Below are positions 44,542 through 54,352 of a stretch of 64,000 bases of DNA, piece by piece. Numbering within the stretch: position 1 is the first letter of the stretch; the number at the start of each line of letters is the position of its first letter. The translations under genes and the position numbers were made by a program. Source of the DNA: Hyphococcus sp. (GTDB lineage: Bacteria > Pseudomonadota > Alphaproteobacteria > Caulobacterales > Parvularculaceae); NCBI GenBank assembly GCA_021776335.1, contig JAJFGB010000005.1, forward strand, positions 1-64,000, in the 5' to 3' direction. The notes beneath the pieces were generated by a model. The model saw only the letters and a program-made list of their open reading frames with translations, was not told the origin of the DNA and searched no databases.

Positions 44542-46904
44542 CCGTCGCGCCAACATCACGGAAAAAGAGCACCGCCCCGCGCGCTGGCGGCATTCGCGGC
44601 GCTGTTTCTTCGCCTATTGCCCATGACAGCGCCTACAAGCATACATCGGGCGCTGCGCTTTATGTGGATGATATCCCGACGCCGGAAAATTGTTCACATG
44701 TCTATATCGCTGTCAGTGATCGGGCTCATGCGAAGATCATATCGGCGGACCTTGATGCTGTCAGGGCAGCGCCAGACGTTGTCGCGGTTCTGACAAAGGA
44801 CGATATCCCCGGCAAAAATGATGTGGGGCCGGTTGTCAGCGACGATCCGATGTTTGTCCTTGGAAAGGGCGGCGGCGTTGTCGAATGCGAGGGGCAGGCG
44901 CTTTTTGCAGTTGTCGCAACGACTATGGATGCGGCGCGCGCTGCCGCAGCCAGCGCAAAAATTACCTATGAAGATCTGCCGGCGATTTTGACCATTGATG
45001 ATGCGATGGCCGCAAAATCGCTGCTTGAGCCGCCCTATAAAATGAAACGCGGCGATGTTAAGCGGGCCATGCTTGCGAGTCCCCATCAGCTAAAAGGCCG
45101 CGTTGAAATCGGCGGACAGGAACATTTTTACCTCGAGGGGCAAGCGGCGCTAGCAACCCCCGGCGAAGATGACGACGTAACGATTTATTGTTCGTCGCAA
45201 CATCCGACAGAAATTCAGCACAAGGTCGCGAGTGTGCTTGGCATTCCTTATAATGCCGTCACCGTCGAAGTACGCCGCATGGGCGGCGGTTTTGGCGGTA
45301 AGGAAACCAACGGCAATCTGCCGACGGCAGTCGTAGCGCTCGCCGCCAAACTGACAGGGCGCCCGGCGAAAATTCGTTATGATCGCGATGACGATATGAT
45401 CATCACTGGCAAGCGTCATGATTTTCGCATTGATTATCAAGTGGGCTTTGATCATGCGGGATGTATTCAGGCGATCATTTTTGATCAGGCGGCGCGCTGC
45501 GGCCATTCCCATGATTTGTCGCTGTCGATCTGTGATCGCGCGATGTTTCACGCCGACAATTGCTATTACTTGCCGAATGTTTTGATCAATTCCTATCGCT
45601 GCAAAACCAACACCGTATCGAATACGGCGTTTCGCGGTTTTGGCGGGCCGCAGGGTATGGTTGGGATTGAGCGCGTGATTGATGAAATCGCCTTCCATCT
45701 TGGCAAAGACCCACTGGAAGTGCGCCGCGTAAATTTTTATGCCGCAAAAGGAACAGTGTCTGACAGGAATGTGACGCCCTATCATATGAATGTCGAGGAT
45801 TGCGTCATCGACAAGATTGTCGACGAACTGGTTGCGTCGTCAGGTTATGCATCACGGCGCAGGGAAATTGCTCACTGGAACAAAAACCAGTCCTTGTTGA
45901 AACGCGGTATCGCGCTGACGCCGGTGAAGTTCGGCATATCCTTTACGGCGACCCATCTGAATCAGGCGGGCGCCCTTGTCCATATTTACACCGACGGGTC
46001 GATCCATCTTAATCATGGCGGCACGGAAATGGGGCAGGGGCTTTTCACAAAGATTGCTCAAATTGTCGCCGAGGAATTTCAAGTTGATATTGACCGGGTA
46101 AAAATTACGCCGACCAACACCGGCAAAGTGCCGAACACATCGGCGACAGCCGCGTCCGCCGGTACAGACCTTAACGGCATGGCGGCGCTCGACGCGTGCA
46201 AAAAGATCAAAAAACGCCTGATTGATTTTATCGCTGCAGATTGGAACGTGAAGCCGAAGGAAATTACCTTCCTGCCGGGAAGCATTCAGTCCGGTAAAAA
46301 CAAAATCAGTTTTGATGATCTTGTCGCGAAAGCCTATATGGCGCGCATATCGCTGTCGGCAAACGGGTTTTACGCAACGCCAAAAATAAAATGGGATCGC
46401 AAGAAGGGAATTGGGCGCCCATTTTTCTATTTCGCCTATGGGGCCGCAGTATCAGAGGTCGTTATCGATACACTGACCGGAGAGAACCGTCTCCTGCGTG
46501 TCGATATTCTTCATGATGTAGGCAAGTCGTTGAACCCAGCGATTGATCTCGGCCAGATCGAGGGCGGTTTTGCACAAGGGGCCGGCTGGCTGACCACGGA
46601 AGAACTATGGTGGGATGATAGGGGCCGTTTAAAAACCCATGCGCCCTCCACCTACAAGATTCCGACAGCGTCAGATCGCGCGCCCGAAATGAACATCGCC
46701 ATTTGGGACCGGGGTCGAAACCCGGAAGAAACCGTCTATCGCTCAAAAGCCGTTGGCGAACCGCCTTTGATGCTCGGCATATCGGTTTTGATGGCGCTCT
46801 CCGATGCGGTGGCAAGTTCTAATGGGCGTGAGGCCTATCCATCGCTTGATGCGCCTGCGACGCCGGAGCGGGTGTTGCGCGCCGTTTCCGATGGTTGGGA
46901 ATAG
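44538..46904 (+). CDS. xdhB: Xanthine dehydrogenase molybdopterin subunit
   Basis: Predicted 788-aa subunit that oxidises hypoxanthine and xanthine to urate. It shows molybdopterin segments MGGGFGGKET and AFRGFGGPQGM, the substrate-site HGGTEMGQGLFTKIAQ, and the C-terminal KAVGEPPLMLG with the essential glutamate. Full length for the bacterial XdhB form. It is coupled to xdhA (ATGA) and followed after 2 nt by xdhC. Confidence 0.96.
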   Translation: MTVAPTSRKKSTAPRAGGIRGAVSSPIAHDSAYKHTSGAALYVDDIPTPENCSHVYIAVSDRAHAKIISADLDAVRAAPDVVAVLTKDDIPGKNDVGPVVSDDPMFVLGKGGGVVECEGQALFAVVATTMDAARAAAASAKITYEDLPAILTIDDAMAAKSLLEPPYKMKRGDVKRAMLASPHQLKGRVEIGGQEHFYLEGQAALATPGEDDDVTIYCSSQHPTEIQHKVASVLGIPYNAVTVEVRRMGGGFGGKETNGNLPTAVVALAAKLTGRPAKIRYDRDDDMIITGKRHDFRIDYQVGFDHAGCIQAIIFDQAARCGHSHDLSLSICDRAMFHADNCYYLPNVLINSYRCKTNTVSNTAFRGFGGPQGMVGIERVIDEIAFHLGKDPLEVRRVNFYAAKGTVSDRNVTPYHMNVEDCVIDKIVDELVASSGYASRRREIAHWNKNQSLLKRGIALTPVKFGISFTATHLNQAGALVHIYTDGSIHLNHGGTEMGQGLFTKIAQIVAEEFQVDIDRVKITPTNTGKVPNTSATAASAGTDLNGMAALDACKKIKKRLIDFIAADWNVKPKEITFLPGSIQSGKNKISFDDLVAKAYMARISLSANGFYATPKIKWDRKKGIGRPFFYFAYGAAVSEVVIDTLTGENRLLRVDILHDVGKSLNPAIDLGQIEGGFAQGAGWLTTEELWWDDRGRLKTHAPSTYKIPTASDRAPEMNIAIWDRGRNPEETVYRSKAVGEPPLMLGISVLMALSDAVASSNGREAYPSLDAPATPERVLRAVSDGWE

Positions 46905-46906
46905 TC

Positions 46907-47965
46907 TTGGCGACGCTGCTGCAAGAGATCGCCGAGCAATTCCACCGCGATGGGGCGTTCATGCGCGTTACCATCATTGATGCGCAGGGCTCCACGCCGC
47001 GCGGAAAAGGCGCCGCCATGATGGTGTCCGGGCAGGGTGTGACAGGAACGATTGGCGGCGGCGCTCTGGAGTATGACGCCATTGCACACGCCGGAGCGCT
47101 GCTGCAAAAAAACGCAGATCAAGCCTGGCAGCGCGATGCCAAAGATTATCCATTGGGGCCGCGCCTCGGGCAATGCTGCGGCGGCCATGTGCGGTTGTTG
47201 TTTGAGCGCTATGGCGCCGAGGAAGCAAAACATTTTGTCGAAGAAATCGATGCAGAGACGCGTTATCTTGTGAGACCTCTATCCACAGGCGCAGCGCCGA
47301 TCGGGATCTCTTGCTCGAAAGACGCTAAGGCGACGCCTGAGATCATGCGCAAACGATTCCAGTTTTTGGACGAAGAAGATAATGCAGACATTAACAGCGA
47401 GCTTGTGAAGGCAAGTGCAGGCGAGTGGTTTTTGGAACCGGTCAAAAAGAAACCCTTACCGATTTATCTCTATGGCGCTGGCCATGTGGGTCGCGAAGTG
47501 GTGCGGATCTTTGCCGGCATGGCGGTTGAGATTGTCTGGATCGATACGGACGCATCCCGATTTCCCGACCCGATGCCAGGTCATGTGCGGCGCCTGATTG
47601 CCGCGGCACCCCATGAAGCAGTCGCTTATGCGCCCAATGACGCCTTTCATATTGTCATGAGCTATTCTCACGCGCTGGACCTTGAAATTTGCCACGCCGT
47701 CTTAAAGCGCGGGAAATTTCGTTATTTGGGGCTTATCGGCTCCACGACCAAGCGGGCGCGATTTCTGAAACGATTGCAGGAATTGAACGTCGCGGAAGCC
47801 GATCTGGTGCGGCTCATTTGCCCCATTGGCACGGGCGGCCCCACTAGCAAGGAGCCAGCGGTCATTGCTATTGCATTGGCGGCGGAGATATTACGTCTGG
47901 CCGCAGCGCCTCAAAATGACGAAAAGAATGATCAAGAGACTGACTGCAACAGAGCAGAGCAATGA
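46907..47965 (+). CDS. xdhC: Xanthine dehydrogenase accessory protein XdhC
   Basis: Predicted 352-aa chaperone that sulfurates and inserts the molybdenum cofactor into XdhB. N-terminal GSTPRGKGAAMMVSGQGVTGTIGGGALE and LGPRLGQCCGGHV, and a Rossmann C-terminal half (IYLYGAGHVGREVVRIFAG; GLIGSTTKRARF; CPIGTGGPTSKEPAVIAIALAAEIL) fit the family. The TTG at 46907 is chosen because GGGA lies 6 nt upstream and it clears the xdhB stop; a TTG at 46895 would overlap it. Stop overlaps guaD by 4 nt. Confidence 0.93.
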   Translation: MATLLQEIAEQFHRDGAFMRVTIIDAQGSTPRGKGAAMMVSGQGVTGTIGGGALEYDAIAHAGALLQKNADQAWQRDAKDYPLGPRLGQCCGGHVRLLFERYGAEEAKHFVEEIDAETRYLVRPLSTGAAPIGISCSKDAKATPEIMRKRFQFLDEEDNADINSELVKASAGEWFLEPVKKKPLPIYLYGAGHVGREVVRIFAGMAVEIVWIDTDASRFPDPMPGHVRRLIAAAPHEAVAYAPNDAFHIVMSYSHALDLEICHAVLKRGKFRYLGLIGSTTKRARFLKRLQELNVAEADLVRLICPIGTGGPTSKEPAVIAIALAAEILRLAAAPQNDEKNDQETDCNRAEQ

Positions 47966-49272
47966 ACAAAAAAAACAGCCGGACTATTCTGCGCGGTCAG
48001 ACGCTGTCATTTTCGAGAAGCCCTTTTGAGGGTGACGCCGCCGGCTCAATTGACCATTGTGAAGACGGCGCGGTTCTGATCGAAGACGGGCGTATTATCG
48101 CCGTCGGAACGGCCGCGGAAATTCTCAAGCAAGGCAAGGATGCGTCCGTCGTCAATCACGGCGATGGATTGATTATGGCGGGGTTTGTTGACCCTCACAT
48201 TCATTACCCGCAGGTCGAGATCATTGGTTCTCACAGTCCGGGGCTGGTGGAATGGCTCAATCAGCACACTTTCCCATGTGAAACAAAATATGATGATGCG
48301 GATATTTCCCGCCAGGCGGCGGAGTTTTTCCTCGATCAGTGCCTCGCAAACGGCGTTACATCGGCGAGCGTTTATTGCACCGTTCACCCGCACTCAGTGA
48401 CGCAATTTTTCGAGGCGGCATCGCAAAGAAATCTTTGCATGGCGGCGGGCAAGGTCTGTATGGATCGCAATGCGCCGACGGAATTAAACGATAGCGCGCA
48501 ATCCGCTTATGATGATAGCAAAGCATTGATCGAACGCTGGCACGGCAAAGGCCGGAACAGATATGCAATCACGCCGCGTTTCGCGTTGTCATCATCGCCG
48601 GAACAGCTGGAAGCCCTTGGCGCGTTGTGGAAAGAACACCCTGATGTCTTGATGCAAACGCATCTTTCCGAAACGCAAGATGAAATTGCACAAGTGCTGG
48701 CTGCGTTTCCCGGACATAAAAGCTATTATGAAATTTATGAATCCTTTGGCCTTTCCGGACCGGGCGCTATTTTCGGCCATTGCATTCATCTCAGCGACCA
48801 TGAGCGGAAAGCCATGAGCGATAGCGGCGGCGCCATCGCTCATTGCCCGACGTCAAACGCCTTTATCGGGTCAGGCCATTTCGATTTGGCGGCAACGCGG
48901 CGCGCAGGCCCGAAAACTCCGATTGCGCTTGCCTCCGATATTGGCGCCGGCACGTCATTTTCGCCTTTTGCAACTATGCGAGCGGCTTTCGAAGCGGCTC
49001 GCCATCACGGCAATGGGCTTCACCCGGCTGAGGCCTTCTGGATGGCCACATGCGGCGGCGCAAAAGCGATGCGACTTGATGATCGGATCGGCAATCTCAC
49101 GCCCGGCATGGACGCCGACTTGATTGTCCTCGATCTGAAATCAACTCTGTTGATCGCTCGCCGCGTGGAGCAGGCAAACGACATACACGATGTATTGTTT
49201 GCACAGATGATTATGGGTGATGAGCGCGCGGTGAAGGCGACGTATGTTGCGGGGAGCAGATGTAGAATGTAA
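47962..49272 (+). CDS. guaD: Guanine deaminase
   Basis: Predicted 436-aa amidohydrolase that deaminates guanine to xanthine. Metal ligands are in FVDPHIHYPQ, the later QTHLSETQ and FGHCIHL, and Asp in ASDIGAGTSFS; PHSVTQFFEAA and CPTSNAFIGSG are guanine-deaminase features. It feeds the adjacent xanthine dehydrogenase and is coupled to xdhC through ATGA. It ends the first purine operon (uraH-xdhABC-guaD). Confidence 0.95.
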   Translation: MNKKNSRTILRGQTLSFSRSPFEGDAAGSIDHCEDGAVLIEDGRIIAVGTAAEILKQGKDASVVNHGDGLIMAGFVDPHIHYPQVEIIGSHSPGLVEWLNQHTFPCETKYDDADISRQAAEFFLDQCLANGVTSASVYCTVHPHSVTQFFEAASQRNLCMAAGKVCMDRNAPTELNDSAQSAYDDSKALIERWHGKGRNRYAITPRFALSSSPEQLEALGALWKEHPDVLMQTHLSETQDEIAQVLAAFPGHKSYYEIYESFGLSGPGAIFGHCIHLSDHERKAMSDSGGAIAHCPTSNAFIGSGHFDLAATRRAGPKTPIALASDIGAGTSFSPFATMRAAFEAARHHGNGLHPAEAFWMATCGGAKAMRLDDRIGNLTPGMDADLIVLDLKSTLLIARRVEQANDIHDVLFAQMIMGDERAVKATYVAGSRCRM

Positions 49273-49348
49273 GGCAGCCTAATTGTATAATACTTGATTT
49301 TTGGCGACTTGTAGCTTGAATTGATAATCGCGAAGGAAATCCATTGTT

Positions 49349-49870
49349 ATGGGCATAGATGATATCAGCAAACTAATGGCGCTGTTTGCAAAGGATCCAC
49401 GCAAAGCCGTAGTTGTTTTGATCTTTTTTGCTATTTCAGTCGCGGCAATAGCGTGGCTAGCTGATATTGTTAGACATCCCTCTGGTTCAAGCGATAGCAC
49501 CGTACAATACGTTGGTCTGACTCCCGCTGAAATAGTCGCGCGCGGTGGTCAGATGAATAAACTGATTGAGCAGGGAATGTCCGAAGATGATCGAGTTCGC
49601 AGGTTAGCTCGTGATTCAATGGCGGATTTCCTGAGTGCGGTAGACGACCCTGGATACACGCGAGATTACATTCTCTCGACTACGCCGGAAGATCATTATT
49701 ATGAAGTAATGCTATTAAGCCAGGCATTGGGCAAAATGGACCCGCCTGTCTCACTCACCAACAGGGATCAAGCGATAGATCAGCTTAAAATGCTTGAGGC
49801 TCATCCTTATGCTGATGATGAATTGTTAAATTCTTTGACGAGGGCAGCTAAAAATGTCTCAATTGAATAA
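49349..49870 (+). CDS. Hypothetical membrane-anchored protein
   Basis: Predicted 173-aa protein. A single span (residues ~20-40, VVVLIFFAISVAAIAWLADIV) is followed by a soluble, helix-rich domain (MNKLIEQGMSEDDRVRRLARDSMADFL and later AIDQLKMLEAHPYADDELL) that could be periplasmic. No family recognised. Base composition is slightly lower in GC than the flanking purine genes, and it breaks the operon between guaD and puuD, so it may be a later insertion. Confidence 0.65.
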   Translation: MGIDDISKLMALFAKDPRKAVVVLIFFAISVAAIAWLADIVRHPSGSSDSTVQYVGLTPAEIVARGGQMNKLIEQGMSEDDRVRRLARDSMADFLSAVDDPGYTRDYILSTTPEDHYYEVMLLSQALGKMDPPVSLTNRDQAIDQLKMLEAHPYADDELLNSLTRAAKNVSIE

Positions 49871-50022
49871 GGTTGGAACGGAATAGTTAGGATTTTCGAT
49901 CAACTTCGGATTTTGTTTTTTTTGACGCCTTTAGCGAAGGTTTTTTCTAGGTTAAATGCAAGTGTTTATAGATGTGCACCTTTCAAGAGTACATCGGATC
50001 AATGAAATCTAAGTCCAAGTGC

Positions 50023-51243
50023 TCATTCCCCCACCTCATTTTCAATCCACGCACCCAACAGCGTCCGTTCCTCTTCTGTCATCTCCGTTAAATTACCGGG
50101 CGGCATGGCCTGACTGATAACCGCCTGCACGCGCATTTGCGGCGCATGCTGTTTCATGAGGTCGAGTGTGTCATACTCAACACCGCCGGGTGCAGCGCCA
50201 ACAAAGTCCGTTGGGTTGGCTGAGTGACAGACACCGCAACGCTGTTGCACGATGGCAAAGACCTGATCGTTCAGATCTGGCACTTGTTGGTCATTTGTAG
50301 TCGCGGCTGCTTGGGCTGGCGTTTCATTCGCCGCCGGCCGCCAGGCGACAAACGCCATCAGGATCAGTAGCAACAGACTTGCCGTTGGCCATTGCCAGCG
50401 CAGGCCGGCGCCATGCACGCCGCTGTCATGAGCGTTGAAGTAGTGACGCACAACAGCGCCGATGGGGAGGATCAAGGCCACCACGATCCAGTTCATTGGA
50501 TGTCCGAAAGTCATCGGATAATGGTTTGAGATCATCATGAAAAGAACCGGCAGGGTCAGGTAGTTGTTATGGGTCGAGCGCAGCTTTGCGATTTTTCCGA
50601 ATTCCGGATTGGGTATCTTTCTCTCTTTCAAATCCGCCACAACGATTTTCTGATTGGGAATGATCACAAAGAATACATTGCCGGTCATGATCGTGCCGAT
50701 CATCGCGCCAATATGAAGGAAGACAGCGCGAGCGGAAAAGATTTCACCCAATCCAAATGCAGCGCCGACAATAAGAACGAACAAAACAGCAAACATCGCC
50801 GTCTGATTTTCCTTCAACGGTGATTTGCATAGCGCGTCATAGATCAGCCAGCTTGCAACAAGAACGCCGACGGAAATGCCGACGGCCTGGAGTTTTGACA
50901 GGGCGAGCACAGACCGGTCGATGAGATAAATATCAGCCTGCCAGTAATAAACGACCGACATCAGGGCAAAGCCGGTCAGCCAGGTCGCGTAGGATTCCCA
51001 TTGAAACCATTTGAGATCCTTCGGCATTTCCTCGGGCGCGACCATATATTTTTGAACGTGATAAAACCCGCCGCCATGAACCAGCCAGCTTTCACCTTTG
51101 ACGCCATGGGGCAGGCCGCTGCGATGGCGCAGGCTGAAATCCAGCGCCATGAAGTAAAAAGAGGCGCCGATCCATCCGACTCCGGCAATAATATGGGCCC
51201 AGCGCAGGGTCAGGCTCAGCCAGTCGGTAATCTGAAGGTCCAA
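50023..51243 (-). CDS. puuD: Urate hydroxylase PuuD with fused cytochrome c
   Basis: Predicted 406-aa membrane enzyme oxidising urate to 5-hydroxyisourate. Eight-span urate oxidase body (LTLRWAHIIAGVGWIGASFYF; GGGFYHVQKYMVAP; LRSTHNNYLTLPVLFMMISNHYP) is followed by a C-terminal cytochrome c domain (RCGVCHSANP, then the axial-type Met in SQAMPPGN). Electrons probably go straight to the respiratory chain. The TTG at 51243 is preferred because GGAG lies 7 nt upstream and it gives the usual MDLQITDWL start; a frame back to 51279 exists. Divergent from puuE. Confidence 0.94.
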   Translation of the reverse strand: MDLQITDWLSLTLRWAHIIAGVGWIGASFYFMALDFSLRHRSGLPHGVKGESWLVHGGGFYHVQKYMVAPEEMPKDLKWFQWESYATWLTGFALMSVVYYWQADIYLIDRSVLALSKLQAVGISVGVLVASWLIYDALCKSPLKENQTAMFAVLFVLIVGAAFGLGEIFSARAVFLHIGAMIGTIMTGNVFFVIIPNQKIVVADLKERKIPNPEFGKIAKLRSTHNNYLTLPVLFMMISNHYPMTFGHPMNWIVVALILPIGAVVRHYFNAHDSGVHGAGLRWQWPTASLLLLILMAFVAWRPAANETPAQAAATTNDQQVPDLNDQVFAIVQQRCGVCHSANPTDFVGAAPGGVEYDTLDLMKQHAPQMRVQAVISQAMPPGNLTEMTEEERTLLGAWIENEVGE

Positions 51244-51403
51244 AATCAATCTCCGGGATACGGTTTGGTTTGCAATCAACGAGGCGAGGGGGTGTTACAG
51301 CAGGAAATTCCCGGCACGCCATCAAAAAACTGTATGATGATTGGGATGATATTGAGTATGCTCATCTTTGAGACCGGTTCAACTTATTCCTCATTGGCGC
51401 AAC

Positions 51404-52333
51404 ATGTCTTATCCGCGTGATCTTATCGGCTATGGCGACAACCCGCCGCGTGCCCACTGGCCGGGCGGCGCGCGCATCGCTGTGCAGTTTGTCCTGAACT
51501 ACGAGGAGGGCGGCGAGCGTTGCCTGTTGCATGGCGATAAAGAGTCGGAAGCGTTCCTGTCCGAGATCGTCGGCGCGGCGCCTTTTGCCGATGCGCGGCA
51601 CATGTCCATGGAGTCGCTCTATGAATATGGATCGCGGGCTGGCGTGTGGCGCATTCTTGACCTGTTCAAGTCGCGAGGACTGCCGCTGACGGTTTTCGCC
51701 GTCGCCATGGCGGCGCAAAGAAATCAGGCAGTGATTGAGCACGCTTTGGCGGATGGCCATGAAATTGCCAGCCATGGCTTGCGCTGGATCGATTATAAAG
51801 ATGTGCCTGAAGACATTGAACGCGCCCATCTCGAAGAGGCGATTGAAATTCTGACCAGCGTTTGCGGCAAGCCGCCGCTTGGTTGGTATACTGGCCGAAC
51901 AAGCGTGAATACGAGGCGGATCGTCGCCGAACATGGCAGCTTTCTATATGATGCCGACGATTACTCTGATGATCTGCCGTTCTGGAGCACGCAAACGGAA
52001 AAACCGCATTTGATTGTGCCCTATACGCTGGACGCCAATGATATGCGGTTCGCAACGCCGCAAGGTTTCAACAAGGGCGCCGATTTTGAAGCCTATTTGA
52101 AAGACGCATTCGACGTTCTCTATCGTGAAGGTGAAACGACGCCGAAAATGATGTCGGTCGGTCTTCATTGCCGTTTGACTGGGCGTCCCGGTCGGTTCAA
52201 AGCGCTGGAAAATTTCGTTGATCACGTTTTGTCTTTTGACAATGTATGGGTCTGTCGCCGCGTCGATATCGCCGAGCATTGGCGGAAAGATCATCCCTTT
52301 GAGAAGGCCTCAGGAGACAAAGCCGGTGGATGA
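51404..52333 (+). CDS. puuE: Allantoinase PuuE, polysaccharide deacetylase fold
   Basis: Predicted 309-aa cofactor-independent allantoinase converting allantoin to allantoate. Typical features are YPRDLIGYGDNPPRAHWPGG, VLNYEEGGERCLLHGD, EIASHGLRWIDY, PPLGWYTGRTSVNTR and the terminal LHCRLTGRPGR. It has the NodB fold but none of the chitin-deacetylase metal triad in standard form, as usual for PuuE. Starts the second purine operon with uraD, allantoicase and allA; its stop overlaps uraD. Confidence 0.95.
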   Translation: MSYPRDLIGYGDNPPRAHWPGGARIAVQFVLNYEEGGERCLLHGDKESEAFLSEIVGAAPFADARHMSMESLYEYGSRAGVWRILDLFKSRGLPLTVFAVAMAAQRNQAVIEHALADGHEIASHGLRWIDYKDVPEDIERAHLEEAIEILTSVCGKPPLGWYTGRTSVNTRRIVAEHGSFLYDADDYSDDLPFWSTQTEKPHLIVPYTLDANDMRFATPQGFNKGADFEAYLKDAFDVLYREGETTPKMMSVGLHCRLTGRPGRFKALENFVDHVLSFDNVWVCRRVDIAEHWRKDHPFEKASGDKAGG

Positions 52334-52832
52334 TCACCCGCGTGAGGAATTCGTGGCGCGTTTCGGCAGCGTCTATGAACATTCGCCATGGGTGGCCGAA
52401 AGTGTTTTTGACAATGGTATTAATGAAGACCTCGATGCTATTGACGCTCTAGCTAAGCGCATGGCGGCGATCGTCAATGATGCTGGTGAAGACAGGCAAT
52501 TGGCCCTCTTACGCGCGCATCCGGACCTGGCCGGACGCCTGGCGCTGCAAGGAGAATTAACCGAGGCCTCGAGCGAAGAGCAACAATCGGCGGGGCTTGA
52601 CCAATGCACCCCAGATGAATTGGCGAAGTTTCAGTCCCTCAATGCGCGTTATACGACGAAATTCGGCTTTCCGTTTATTCTTGCGGTTTCCGGCAGGAAT
52701 CGTGCGCAAATCTTCGAAAATTTTCAATCGCGCGTCGATAATGCACTGAAAGAAGAATTTGCGACTGCGCTGAGCGAGGTGCATAAAATCGCCAGCATTC
52801 GACTGGTGAAGATTTTGAGCGAGCAGAGCTAA
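52326..52832 (+). CDS. uraD: OHCU decarboxylase
   Basis: Predicted 168-aa enzyme decarboxylating OHCU to S-allantoin. FGSVYEHSPWVAESVF at the N-terminus, LLRAHPDLAGRLALQGELTEAS (catalytic His) and KFGFPFILAVSGRNRAQI are family signatures. The GTG at 52326 has AGGAG 9 nt upstream and overlaps the puuE stop by 8 nt, indicating coupling. It acts after UraH. Confidence 0.94.
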   Translation: MDDHPREEFVARFGSVYEHSPWVAESVFDNGINEDLDAIDALAKRMAAIVNDAGEDRQLALLRAHPDLAGRLALQGELTEASSEEQQSAGLDQCTPDELAKFQSLNARYTTKFGFPFILAVSGRNRAQIFENFQSRVDNALKEEFATALSEVHKIASIRLVKILSEQS

Positions 52833-52835
52833 TCC

Positions 52836-53843
52836 GTGACAAACAACAACAAAAAAGAACCGGACTTCATACGACGTTTTCCAAACCTCGCTTCGCCGCG
52901 TTTTGGCAGTCACACTGTTAGTACGTCGGATGAGTTTTTTGCTGCGAAGGAACGTATGCTCGCTGATGCGCCGCCGGTTTTTATTCCGGATAAATATGAC
53001 GATCACGGAAAGTGGATGGATGGCTGGGAAAGTCGACGCCGTCGCGATGACGGGTATGACTGGTGCATTTTGGAACTCGGTATCGACGGGTTCATTCGCG
53101 GCGCAGAGATCGATACAAGTTATTTTACCGGGAATTTTCCACCTGCAGCTTCCATTGAGGCCTGCAGGGCTGATGCAGACTTAGGTGACCCTTCTGTCTG
53201 GAAAGCAATTCTGCCCAAGGCGCTCCTCAAAGGCGATCAGCGACAGTTTTTTGGCATTGAAGAGCCGGGGCCATGGCATTTTGTGCGATTGAATATTTTT
53301 CCGGATGGCGGCGTGGCGCGGTTGCGGCTCTATGGAGAAGCGGCGCCGTCATGGAACGATATTGCCGATGATGATCAGTTGGAATTATCGGCGCTAAAAA
53401 ATGGCGGACGCATCGTCGCCTACAATGATGCTCATTATGGTGATCTCTGGGCGTTGTTGTCGGAAGGGCGCGGTAAGACCATGGGCGACGGCTGGGAAAC
53501 GCGCCGTCGCCGCGAGCCGGGCAATGACTGGATTATCATCGCGCTCGGCGCCCGCGGGCTTATCGACGGGATTGAAATCGACACTGCGCATTTTAAGGGC
53601 AATTTTCCTGACGGTGCGTCGATCCAGGGCGCGGATTTATCGGACGCATCGAGCGACGTCGACATTGATGCGGCGGCGACCTGGGAAGAGATCTTACCGA
53701 GACAGAAATTACAGGCGGATGCCGTTCACCAATTTGATAGCGCTGATATCAGCGCACCAAAACCGGTTACTCATGTGCGGCTGAATATTTATCCTGATGG
53801 TGGCGTCAGCCGCTTGCGTATCTTTGGGCGGCGGGCGTCATGA
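52836..53843 (+). CDS. alc: Allantoicase
   Basis: Predicted 335-aa allantoicase with two homologous jelly-roll domains: DGWESRRRRDDGYDWCILEL with GAEIDTSYFTGNFPPAASI, and DGWETRRRREPGNDWIIIAL with GIEIDTAHFKGNFPDGASI. It splits allantoate to ureidoglycolate and urea. The GTG start is 3 nt after uraD, and its stop overlaps allA by 4 nt. Presence of allantoicase shows the urea-releasing branch of allantoate degradation. Confidence 0.95.
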   Translation: MTNNNKKEPDFIRRFPNLASPRFGSHTVSTSDEFFAAKERMLADAPPVFIPDKYDDHGKWMDGWESRRRRDDGYDWCILELGIDGFIRGAEIDTSYFTGNFPPAASIEACRADADLGDPSVWKAILPKALLKGDQRQFFGIEEPGPWHFVRLNIFPDGGVARLRLYGEAAPSWNDIADDDQLELSALKNGGRIVAYNDAHYGDLWALLSEGRGKTMGDGWETRRRREPGNDWIIIALGARGLIDGIEIDTAHFKGNFPDGASIQGADLSDASSDVDIDAAATWEEILPRQKLQADAVHQFDSADISAPKPVTHVRLNIYPDGGVSRLRIFGRRAS

Positions 53844-54352
53844 GTTTTGTGACATTAACGCCAGAAGTTTTGACCAAAGAGAATTTCGCCCCTTTTGGCG
53901 ATGTGCTTGAGGTTGACGGCGCGGAACGCATTCTCATCAATGAAGGGACAACGGAACGGTTTCACGGATTAACGACGCTCGATGTGACGGATGAAGGCGG
54001 CGCCGCGATTCTGTCAATCTTTCGCGCAAGCGCGCGTCCAACACCGATCCGGATTTCGATGATGGAACGGCACCCGCTGGGCAGTCAGGCATTCTTTCCC
54101 TTGAGCGACAAACAATGGCTTGTGGTTGTCTCGTCAGTGGAAAAACCAGCGCCGGATAATTTGAAAGCTTTTCTGGCGCGAGGCGATCAGGGCGTTCAAT
54201 ACGCAAAAAACATCTGGCATCATCCGCTGCTGATCATTGAACCAAATCAGGATTTTCTTATCGCCGATCGCTCGGGCCCGGGCGACAATCTCGAAGAAGT
54301 CTGGTTCGGCGAAAATGTTTTTGCGAACCTCAGGACGCCCGGGGATAAATAG
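53840..54352 (+). CDS. allA: Ureidoglycolate lyase
   Basis: Predicted 170-aa cupin-fold lyase that splits ureidoglycolate to glyoxylate and urea. ENFAPFGDVLEVDGAE, SIFRASARPTPIRISMMERHPLGSQAFFPL and IWHHPLLIIE are the conserved segments. It finishes the purine ring route. The ATG overlaps the allantoicase stop and its TAG overlaps the next GTG by one base. Confidence 0.94.
   Translation: MSFVTLTPEVLTKENFAPFGDVLEVDGAERILINEGTTERFHGLTTLDVTDEGGAAILSIFRASARPTPIRISMMERHPLGSQAFFPLSDKQWLVVVSSVEKPAPDNLKAFLARGDQGVQYAKNIWHHPLLIIEPNQDFLIADRSGPGDNLEEVWFGENVFANLRTPGDK

Noticed and set aside
49928-49952. Possible intrinsic terminator after the hypothetical membrane protein (CCTT-loop-AAGG then T-run)
   Set aside because: Stem of only four to five pairs; too weak to support.
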